A DNA stretch of 5,200 nucleotides from Paenibacillaceae bacterium UBA6304 (GTDB lineage: Bacteria > Bacillota > Bacilli > Paenibacillales > Paenibacillaceae). Position numbers and translations under genes: made by a program. Location of the stretch: contig DJTQ01000307.1 in the NCBI GenBank assembly GCA_002439285.1, positions 1 through 5,200 of the forward strand, in the 5' to 3' direction. Under the pieces are notes generated by a model that did no database searches, was not told the origin of the DNA, and was given only the letters and a program-made list of their open reading frames with translations. This document shows, in pieces, positions 1 through 4,919 of the stretch (within the stretch, counting starts at the first letter, position 1; each line of letters opens with the position of its first letter).

Positions 1-18
1 CACAGCGAGTGAGCCAAT

Positions 19-1329
19 TTATTGAAGGTCGTATTGTTTTACGGCTTGCTTGATGTCGGCATTGATGGCTTTGATATCCGGTCCGGATGCCGGCTCATCG
101 CTCAACGGGTACTTCTCTTTGAGCTTCAAAATGGCGCTAACCCGCTCGTCGAGCATCTCTTCGCTGATCTTCCCTTGTTCCACCGCGCGCGTGATCGCTT
201 GGATCACGGCTTTTTCCTTCTCGTAGTCATGTCCGACCAGCACGATATTTCCGCCTGCTGTGATGAATTCGACCGCGGCCTCTTCGATTTTGTAATTCTC
301 AGTAATAGCCCCCATGGTCATATCATCCGAAATCACGACCCCTTTATAACCGAGATCCTCCCGCAGCAAATCGTGAATAACCGCTTTAGAAAACGATGCC
401 GGGTGATCGGGATCCAGCTTGGGCATGAGCAAATGGGCAATCATCACGACGTCCGCGCCATCCTCAATCGCCGCCTTGAACGGAACAAGTTCGAGCTCCT
501 GCAGTCTCGTCAGATCGTGCTCAACGACCGGCAGGCCCAGATGGGAATCCACCGAAGTATCTCCATGTCCCGGGAAATGTTTTACAACGGGGATCACTCC
601 CTCGTCGCTCAAGCCCTCCATTGCCGCGAGGCCCATCTTGCTAACCACTTCAGGCGTATTTCCGAATGCCCGGTCCCCGATCACAGGGTTATCCGGATTG
701 CTGTTCACATCCAGAACTGGTGCAAAATCAAGATTGAGGCCGAATCCGGCCAGTTCCTCACCGATAATCTCATAAACTTCTTCCGCTGCCTCCGGATTAC
801 CGGTCTTGCCGATGTTGGCGGCGGTCGGCATTTTAGTGAATTCCGCCGGCATCCGGGACACGCGCCCGCCCTCTTCATCCACACTCAAAAAGAGAGGAAC
901 CGGGTTGGCCTCATTATCCTTCTTGAGTTGATTGAACAAGGTCAACGCTTGCTTACTGTCCTTAATATTATCCTTGTAAAAGATAAAACCTCCAACATGG
1001 TAGGTTTCGATGAGATCCTTGGTTTGTTCATCCGCTTCGGTCCCTTCCATCCCTACCAGCACCAGTTGCCCGATCTTTTCGGTGGTGGTCAGCTTATCCA
1101 ATTGATCGACAATGGGGTCAGTAGCCCCTTGTGGCGGTGGTGACGGTTCGCCATTCTCCCCCTGCTGCGGGTCGTTTGCGGATGGGGAGGTCGGAGCCGA
1201 GTTCTCGCCCTGATTCACATCGGATCCATTGGAGTCTGGAGAGGCCGAGTTCCGAGGGGCGCAACCTGCAATCGCCAAAATTAGAATCAACGCCATCGTG
1301 CATATTAACCATCTTCTGTTTTGTCTCAT
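19..1329 (-). CDS. nagZ: Lipoprotein beta-N-acetylhexosaminidase, glycoside hydrolase family 3 (NagZ-like)
   Basis: Predicted to remove terminal N-acetylglucosamine from muropeptides or related sugars, acting outside the membrane as a lipid-anchored enzyme. The 436-aa protein opens with a basic n-region (RQNRR), a hydrophobic stretch and a lipobox IAGC, with the lipidated Cys at residue 23. Residues 24-70 are a Ser/Pro/Asn/Gly-rich linker containing two QGEN-led imperfect repeats. The GH3 barrel spans about 72-405. It carries the NagZ signature KHFPGHGDTSVDSH at 250-263, whose D261-H263 pair is the family's acid/base dyad, and VISDDM at 332-337, where D335 is the expected nucleophile. It lacks the second GH3 domain present in the larger (about 640-aa) Bacillus subtilis enzyme. 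The start has AGGAGG four bases upstream, inside the end of the preceding gene, and overlaps that gene's stop as ATGA, so translational coupling is likely. Family assignment is firm; the natural substrate is inferred. Confidence 0.95.
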   Translation of the reverse strand: MRQNRRWLICTMALILILAIAGCAPRNSASPDSNGSDVNQGENSAPTSPSANDPQQGENGEPSPPPQGATDPIVDQLDKLTTTEKIGQLVLVGMEGTEADEQTKDLIETYHVGGFIFYKDNIKDSKQALTLFNQLKKDNEANPVPLFLSVDEEGGRVSRMPAEFTKMPTAANIGKTGNPEAAEEVYEIIGEELAGFGLNLDFAPVLDVNSNPDNPVIGDRAFGNTPEVVSKMGLAAMEGLSDEGVIPVVKHFPGHGDTSVDSHLGLPVVEHDLTRLQELELVPFKAAIEDGADVVMIAHLLMPKLDPDHPASFSKAVIHDLLREDLGYKGVVISDDMTMGAITENYKIEEAAVEFITAGGNIVLVGHDYEKEKAVIQAITRAVEQGKISEEMLDERVSAILKLKEKYPLSDEPASGPDIKAINADIKQAVKQYDLQ

Positions 1330-1868
1330 GACTCCTCCTGACCGGCATGGCTTTCTGCCGTTTCCCAGCGGTTCGTGTATTTTTGCAGCCGAGGATGAAT
1401 TGTGGAGGGTTGCTCCGTCAGGATCAACCGGATGTTCTTAATCCATTCCTCAAAAGAAGAAAAGGAAGCGAATAAATTGGCCGTTTCGGGTGTTAGGTAC
1501 AGAAAGTAGGGAGAAGGATATTTTTCCGCCAAAAAACGGAGCGCCGAGTCGATCGGTGTGTATTTTTTACGTTTCCCTTCCCAGCCTTCCACCGTGATAG
1601 CCGAATGTTGCCGTGCCCGCCGCCAGTCGTGAAGCTCGTCCTCTCTTTTAAAATAAGAACGCACCGGCTCTTTGGACATCCGTCTTACCGTCTCCTCATG
1701 AAGGGGATACAGCACCAGCGTACTGAAGGAGCGCGCCTCCAAAATCGAAACGGCGCGCTCCAGCTCCGCATCGGACGTATTCTCGAAAGTATCGTAATAG
1801 ATTAACGTGCCTTTTCGCTTCGCGACAGGCGGTTCATAGCCAAAGGGGACTTGAATATTTTGTCTCAT
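1326..1868 (-). CDS. Conserved-looking hypothetical protein, 180 aa, coupled to nagZ
   Basis: I do not recognise this family. The protein has no signal peptide or membrane segment and should be cytoplasmic. Visible structure suggests alternating strands and helices: strand-like GTLIYYD (20-26), helix-like DAELERAVSILEA (33-45), strand-like TLVLYPL (50-56), a basic and charged middle (about 57-103), helix-like DSALRFLAEKY (107-117), strand-like PYFLYLT (120-126) and a helix around EEWIKNIRLILTE (140-152). The tail from about 168 is polar and probably disordered. An alpha/beta fold is an inference; no catalytic motif is evident. GGAGG lies nine bases before the ATG, a good ribosome binding site. 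The TGA stop overlaps the nagZ start (ATGA), so the two genes are almost certainly one transcript with linked translation. A consensus -10 lies about 70 bases upstream. That it is a real gene is well supported; its function is unknown. Confidence 0.85.
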   Translation of the reverse strand: MRQNIQVPFGYEPPVAKRKGTLIYYDTFENTSDAELERAVSILEARSFSTLVLYPLHEETVRRMSKEPVRSYFKREDELHDWRRARQHSAITVEGWEGKRKKYTPIDSALRFLAEKYPSPYFLYLTPETANLFASFSSFEEWIKNIRLILTEQPSTIHPRLQKYTNRWETAESHAGQEES

Positions 1869-1877
1869 GTTCGGGTT

Positions 1878-1882
1878 CCTCC
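1878..1882 (-). promoter_or_regulatory. Ribosome binding site of the 180-aa gene
   Basis: On the minus strand GGAGG ends nine bases before the ATG at 1868. This supports that start codon for the first gene of the operon. Confidence 0.75.
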
Positions 1883-1937
1883 GGAATTAGAAATGGATAT
1901 TCTAGTTAAAATTACCCTGCCAGACTTGATTTATTCC

Positions 1938-1966
1938 ATTATAGCTCCAACAACATGCGATTTCAT
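1938..1966 (-). promoter_or_regulatory. Promoter for the 180-aa gene and nagZ
   Basis: Read on the minus strand, a perfect -10 TATAAT (plus-strand positions 1938-1943) is preceded by a 17-base spacer and a -35 ATGAAA (1961-1966), which matches TTGACA at four of six positions. Transcription would start near 1931, giving a leader of about 60 bases. This is the only strong minus-strand sigma-A candidate I see between the divergent genes. Confidence 0.65.
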
Positions 1967-1991
1967 TATCTTGCTTTTTCATCCCAAAATG

Positions 1992-2021
1992 CGTACATAC
2001 CTTCAGACCAGGGGGTATAAT
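1992..2021 (+). promoter_or_regulatory. Promoter of adaAB, strong -10 and weak -35
   Basis: A perfect -10 TATAAT lies at 2016-2021. The best -35 is CGTACA at 1992-1997 with an 18-base spacer and only three of six consensus matches. A good -10 with a poor -35 suits a promoter that needs an activator. Methylated AdaA plays that role in the known Ada systems. The start point would be near 2027-2029, leaving a leader of only about 14 bases before the preferred GTG start. Confidence 0.6.
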
Positions 2022-2028
2022 AGGCAAT

Positions 2029-2036
2029 GGAGGTGA
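2029..2036 (+). promoter_or_regulatory. Ribosome binding site that fixes the adaA GTG start
   Basis: GGAGGTGA is an eight-base perfect complement of the 16S rRNA 3' end. It ends five bases before GTG 2042 and overlaps the alternative ATG 2027, so it can serve only the GTG. Confidence 0.8.
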
Positions 2037-2041
2037 ACGAA

Positions 2042-2617
2042 GTGGCTGACATTAGAGTGACAGAGGATCAGTGGCAGTCTATTATTTTGAATGATGCCGC
2101 TAGTGACGGGAACTTTTTCTACGCTGTAAAAACGACGGGCATTTTCTGCCGCCCCTCCTGTAAATCCAGGCCTCCCAATCGAGACAATATCACCGTGTTT
2201 CCGGACGCCGAACATGCCTTAACCGCCGGATATCGTCCTTGCAAACGCTGCAAGCCTACCGGCCTGCGGCTTCCCGATGAGGAGTGGATCTCGGTGGTGG
2301 CCGAATATATCGACAACCATTATATGGAGGAATTAAATCTGCAGTTGCTCGCCGACCTCGCCCACGGCAGTCCTTATCATCTTCATAGAACGTTTAAAAA
2401 AGTGAACGGAGTCACGCCCGTGGAATATATCCAACACATCAGGATCGAACAGGCCAAATCCCGCTTGCTGACAACCACTCAACCGGTCGCGGGGATCGGC
2501 AAGCAGGTCGGACTCGCCAATACGCCTTATTTTATTACCTTGTTCAAAAAACTCACCGGCCTTACGCCGGCCAACTATCGATCCTTGCACGCTTCCGTAC
2601 CGAAAGGAGATATCTAA
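2042..2617 (+). CDS. adaA: AdaA: methylphosphotriester-DNA methyltransferase and AraC-type activator
   Basis: Takes methyl groups from DNA methylphosphotriesters onto a zinc-bound cysteine and then activates the ada operon. From the GTG start the protein is 191 aa. Its N-terminal Ada zinc domain has the four ligand cysteines C36, C40, C67 and C70, in the hallmark contexts TTGIFCRPSC and GYRPCKRC; by homology with E. coli Ada, C36 is the methyl acceptor. An AraC-type double helix-turn-helix domain follows at about 85-180 (first helix pair around LQLLADLAHGSPYHLHRTF, second around GLANTPYFITLFKKLTGLTP). An in-frame ATG at 2027 exists, but GGAGGTGA at 2029-2036 is ideally placed for GTG 2042, and ATG 2027 sits at the likely transcription start without a binding site. 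The gene is followed after one base by adaB. Split adaA/adaB genes, rather than fused E. coli-type Ada, are known from Bacillus subtilis. Confidence 0.95.
   Translation: MADIRVTEDQWQSIILNDAASDGNFFYAVKTTGIFCRPSCKSRPPNRDNITVFPDAEHALTAGYRPCKRCKPTGLRLPDEEWISVVAEYIDNHYMEELNLQLLADLAHGSPYHLHRTFKKVNGVTPVEYIQHIRIEQAKSRLLTTTQPVAGIGKQVGLANTPYFITLFKKLTGLTPANYRSLHASVPKGDI
2604..2610 (+). promoter_or_regulatory. Ribosome binding site of adaB
   Basis: AAGGAGA lies inside the last codons of adaA, eight bases before the ATG at 2619. It favours that ATG over the adjacent one at 2622, which would be eleven bases away. Confidence 0.75.
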
Positions 2618-2618
2618 T

Positions 2619-3131
2619 ATGATGCAAACCGACCCGATTTACTGGAGTTATCTAATTAACGAACATTGGAGCCTGATTGTTGCCGCGGGGGAACAAGGAC
2701 TTTGCTTTGTCGGCTCCGAAGGAGCGGATGTCCAGGAGCTGGAGAACTGGGCGAAGCGCCGCTTCCCCGGCCGCCCCCTGATCCGGGATGAAGCCCGGCT
2801 TCAACCCTATGCCGATGAAATAGAAGCCTATTTGCTCGGCAAGCTGACTCGGTTCTCTATTCCCTTCGAAGCAACGGGAACCCCGTTTCAGCAAGCCGTC
2901 TGGCAGGCGCTGTGCGACATCCCCTACGGGCAAACCGCCTCGTACTCCGATATTGCGCTTCGCATCGGCAAACCGTCCTCGGTCCGCGCCGTCGGTACGG
3001 CGATCGGCGCCAATCCGGTGCTGATCACCATTCCATGTCACCGGGTGATTGGTAAGAATGGGGGGCTGGCTGGGTATCGTGGGGGGATTGAGATGAAGAG
3101 TCGGCTGCTTGAGATTGAGCGAAAAAGTTGA
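2619..3131 (+). CDS. adaB: AdaB: methylated-DNA--protein-cysteine methyltransferase (O6-alkylguanine)
   Basis: Suicide repair enzyme that moves the alkyl group from O6-alkylguanine in DNA to its own active-site cysteine. The 170-aa protein has the family active site PCHRV with acceptor C140. Before it lies the DNA-binding helix region YSDIALRIGKPSSVRAVGTA (109-128), in which R123 is the expected arginine finger, and the Asn-containing hinge at N132. The conserved tail GGLAGYRGG (148-156) is intact. Length is close to the usual 165-180 aa. It starts one base after the adaA stop with its ribosome binding site inside adaA, so the two form one operon and are likely co-induced by alkylation. An ATG-ATG pair makes the first residue slightly ambiguous. 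Oddly, the last 30 or so codons switch from C-rich to strongly G-rich coding, with all five glycines there encoded by GGG; see the findings. Confidence 0.96.
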   Translation: MMQTDPIYWSYLINEHWSLIVAAGEQGLCFVGSEGADVQELENWAKRRFPGRPLIRDEARLQPYADEIEAYLLGKLTRFSIPFEATGTPFQQAVWQALCDIPYGQTASYSDIALRIGKPSSVRAVGTAIGANPVLITIPCHRVIGKNGGLAGYRGGIEMKSRLLEIERKS

Positions 3132-3229
3132 GCGGCTTTGAGCGGGCAGGCCGCTAGCAGTGTGTGAGTTTGTGGATGAAGCAGAGAATATTGAATGATC
3201 AAGTGCAGCACCGTGCTCATCTGCGAATC

Positions 3230-3255
3230 GTTGTCATAAGCGGGTTATTGACAAC
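3230..3255. repeat. Hairpin-forming inverted repeat overlapping the tetR -35 box
   Basis: GTTGTCA (3230-3236) pairs with TGACAAC (3249-3255). Three further pairs, TAA with TTA, continue the stem across a single bulged T at 3248, leaving a GCGGG loop. No T-run follows on either strand, so it is not a standard intrinsic terminator. The right arm contains most of the TTGACA -35 hexamer, so a regulatory role is possible but unproven. Confidence 0.45.
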
Positions 3256-3276
3256 AAGTAAATATCGTGATATTTA
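3248..3276 (+). promoter_or_regulatory. Candidate promoter of the tetR-ABC cluster
   Basis: A perfect -35 TTGACA lies at 3248-3253. At 17 bases the -10 position holds TATTTA (3271-3276), which keeps only the leading TAT; at 19 bases TTTATT (3273-3278) matches TATAAT at four of six. The -35 is convincing, but the exact -10 is not settled. Either choice gives a short leader of some 30 bases before tetR. Confidence 0.5.
3259..3276. promoter_or_regulatory. Perfect 18-bp inverted repeat, candidate TetR operator
   Basis: TAAATATC (3259-3266), the two bases GT, then GATATTTA (3269-3276) form a perfect eight-base dyad. It fills the space between the -35 box and the putative -10, which is the usual place for a self-repressing TetR-family operator. 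Size and position fit; binding by the adjacent regulator is inferred only. Its AT-richness lowers its statistical weight. Confidence 0.5.
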
Positions 3277-3313
3277 TTAAGTGTTTACTAAGCAAAAATG
3301 AGTGAGGATTATG

Positions 3314-3904
3314 ATGAAAACGACAACTCTTCGACAACAGAAAGCTTTGGAGACAAAAAACAGGCTGATCGATTCCGCGTTGCAGGTATTTTCGCGGAAA
3401 GGATTTGATGCGAGCACTACCAAGGATATCGCCAAGGAAGCGGGAGTGACAGACGGGCTGATCTATCATTATTTTGCATCCAAGGAAGAACTGCTATGGG
3501 CTGTAGTGGATAAACATTCTCTTAATAAGAATCTTCAGACGGCAGCAATGGAGCTTAATGGCGATGAATCGCTCGAATCCCTGATGACCTGTTATTTTGA
3601 CCGATTGCTGAATATGCTGCATGAAAAAGAGTCGCTGATTGTGATGTTCTTTGGCGAGGCCCAGCGCAACCCGCAGATCAGGGAACGGCTCGTTTCCATT
3701 ATCGAAGAGGGAATCCAACCCCTTTATTTTCTCTTGAACAACAAAGGTGTGGGAAAGGGAGATGATGTACAACTGGCCATCAGAAATGTGCAGACAGCGA
3801 TTGTCATGTATTTTTTACTGTTTGATCGCATTGATAATGACAAAAACGGGCGGGATCGTTATATCCAGGCCACGGTGCGTCAATTTCTGAGGAGTCTTGG
3901 CTAA
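3314..3904 (+). CDS. TetR/AcrR-family transcriptional regulator
   Basis: Likely a ligand-responsive DNA-binding repressor of the ABC exporter genes that follow. From ATG 3314 it is 196 aa, typical for the family. The N-terminal TetR domain (about 14-60) shows the canonical pattern: a first helix ending in ALQVFSRKGFDAST (22-35), the helix-turn-helix KDIAKEAGVTDGLIYHYF (37-54) and the following SKEELL. The remaining all-helical part (about 62-196) is the variable ligand-binding and dimer domain, which gives no hint of the ligand. Starts at GTG 3302 and ATG 3311 are also open. GAGG at 3304-3307 is six bases from ATG 3314 but too close to 3311, and GTG 3302 has no binding site, so 3314 is preferred. 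The gene lies 60 bases upstream of the ATPase gene in the same direction, a common regulator-exporter arrangement. Its coding sequence looks more AT-rich than adaAB. Confidence 0.92.
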   Translation: MKTTTLRQQKALETKNRLIDSALQVFSRKGFDASTTKDIAKEAGVTDGLIYHYFASKEELLWAVVDKHSLNKNLQTAAMELNGDESLESLMTCYFDRLLNMLHEKESLIVMFFGEAQRNPQIRERLVSIIEEGIQPLYFLLNNKGVGKGDDVQLAIRNVQTAIVMYFLLFDRIDNDKNGRDRYIQATVRQFLRSLG

Positions 3905-3906
3905 AA

Positions 3907-3923
3907 AATTTTAACATAAAATT
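3907..3923. repeat. Perfect 7-bp AT-only inverted repeat
   Basis: AATTTTA (3907-3913) and TAAAATT (3917-3923) flank ACA just after the tetR stop. The stem is entirely A/T and would be weak as RNA, so it is an unlikely terminator. It overlaps the left end of the larger palindrome before the ATPase gene. It also contains TAAAAT (3917-3922), a five-of-six -10 match without a recognisable -35. Confidence 0.35.
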
Positions 3924-3943
3924 GAGTGAGTACTTAGTTAATT
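3920..3943. promoter_or_regulatory. 24-bp imperfect palindrome upstream of the ABC genes, candidate operator
   Basis: The left arm AATTGAGTGAGT and the right arm ACTTAGTTAATT (3932-3943) pair at nine of twelve positions around a central AGTACT. The site lies 22 bases before the preferred ATPase start and just upstream of its ribosome binding site. The left arm contains TGAGTGAG, which recurs at 3299-3306 directly before tetR. A second binding site for the TetR protein is a reasonable inference, not shown by sequence alone. Confidence 0.45.
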
Positions 3944-3949
3944 AAACCG

Positions 3950-3955
3950 AGGAGG
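3950..3955 (+). promoter_or_regulatory. Ribosome binding site that decides the ATPase start
   Basis: AGGAGG lies only three bases before ATG 3959 but nine bases before ATG 3965. Normal spacing therefore points to 3965. Confidence 0.7.
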
Positions 3956-3964
3956 AAAATGAAA

Positions 3965-4906
3965 ATGAGCGTTATTGAACTGGATAAAGTGGATTTGTCC
4001 TATCCCCAAAAAAACGGTGAGCCCTTCTATGCCCTGCGGCAACTGTCGCTTGAAGTGAATAAAGGTGAGGTGTTCTGCCTGCTGGGGCCAAATGGCTCCG
4101 GGAAGACGACAAGCATCAATCTGGTCAACGGCTTGTCACAGCCGACCGAGGGAGCGATCCAGGTATTCGGAATGAATCCGGTGAAGGATATGCGGGCTGT
4201 TCGACGAAATCTGGCCGTAGTGCCCCAAGAGACGGCACTGTATAACGACCTGACGGCAAAGGAGAATCTGCTGTTCCATGCTCAATATTACGGGCTGGAA
4301 AAACGCATATGGACTTTGCAAATCCCGATGGTTCTGGAGCTCGTCGGACTGAGCGAACGGCAACATCACAGGGTCGGTACGTACTCGGGTGGGATGCAAC
4401 GGCGGCTGGCGCTGGCCAGAGCCTTGCTCACCTCCCCGGAATTGATTCTGCTGGATGAGCCAACCCTGGGCGTGGATGTCCAATCTCGCAACTCGATCTG
4501 GAGTCGAATCCGGGGGCTGGCGGAGGAAGGAAAAACGGTCTTCCTTACGACGAACTATATGGAAGAAGCCGACTCGCTGGCAGACCGGATCATCATCATC
4601 GACAAAGGCCAGATCGTGGCCGCAGGCACCCCGCAGCAGCTTAAGGCTCAGATTACATCCAATACGTTAGAGTTGCTGTTCACTCAGGACCAGGATGCCC
4701 TCCTGGCCATGAATCGGCTGCAACCGCACATTGCTGCAGAGTCCAGCGGCAGTCGGATATATATTAAGACTAACGACAAGATGGAGATGCTCAGGATTTT
4801 GCAACTTTTTAAGCCAATTGAGGATGGTTTAGTCAGTTTTGAATGGACCGAACCGACGCTGAACGATGTGTTTCTGCATTATACTGGACGCCAGTTGAGA
4901 AATTAG
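3965..4906 (+). CDS. ABC transporter ATP-binding protein, DrrA/ABC-2 exporter type
   Basis: Cytoplasmic ATPase that should power the ABC-2 permease encoded immediately downstream. From ATG 3965 it is 313 aa. The nucleotide-binding domain shows Walker A GPNGSGKTT (41-49), Q-loop Q88, signature YSGGM (140-144), Walker B ILLDEP (161-166) with catalytic E165, and D-loop LGVD (168-171). The switch (H-loop) position reads TTNYMEEAD, with N197 in place of the usual His. The C-terminal extension (about 225-313) ends with the DrrA-like motif EPTLNDVFLHYTGR (296-309). This class typically exports drugs, antibiotics or lipids; the substrate cannot be read from the ATPase. An upstream ATG at 3959 is too close to the AGGAGG. 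The permease gene starts 13 bases after the stop, so the two are co-transcribed, possibly together with tetR. Confidence 0.95.
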   Translation: MSVIELDKVDLSYPQKNGEPFYALRQLSLEVNKGEVFCLLGPNGSGKTTSINLVNGLSQPTEGAIQVFGMNPVKDMRAVRRNLAVVPQETALYNDLTAKENLLFHAQYYGLEKRIWTLQIPMVLELVGLSERQHHRVGTYSGGMQRRLALARALLTSPELILLDEPTLGVDVQSRNSIWSRIRGLAEEGKTVFLTTNYMEEADSLADRIIIIDKGQIVAAGTPQQLKAQITSNTLELLFTQDQDALLAMNRLQPHIAAESSGSRIYIKTNDKMEMLRILQLFKPIEDGLVSFEWTEPTLNDVFLHYTGRQLRN

Positions 4907-4919
4907 GGGGAGATTGACG

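Noticed and set aside
22..1143. Long plus-strand open frame of 373 codons opposite nagZ
   Set aside because: It lies antisense to an unmistakable GH3 enzyme, its product has no recognisable domain, and it is explained by the codon bias of the real gene.
2027..2041. ATG 2027 as the adaA start
   Set aside because: It has no ribosome binding site, lies at the expected transcription start, and is itself overlapped by the ideal binding site for GTG 2042.
3060..3086. Cluster of G-runs as a G-quadruplex
   Set aside because: Only three runs of three or more G are present within normal loop distance (3060-3065, 3072-3074, 3081-3086). The classic four-run pattern is not met without splitting a run, and the bases encode the conserved GGLAGYRGG segment.
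3131..3155. AGCGGC...GCCGCT stem right after the adaB stop, as a rho-independent terminator
   Set aside because: The loop is 13 bases and no T-run follows (the next bases are AGCAGTGTG), so it lacks the defining tail of an intrinsic terminator.
3207..3217. AGCAC-C-GTGCT mini-palindrome between adaB and tetR
   Set aside because: Only five pairs around one base, too tight to fold as RNA and too short to single out as an operator.
4136..4483. Minus-strand open frame inside the ABC ATPase gene
   Set aside because: It overlaps the Walker A to Walker B region of a clear ATPase and has no features of its own; it is a shadow frame.
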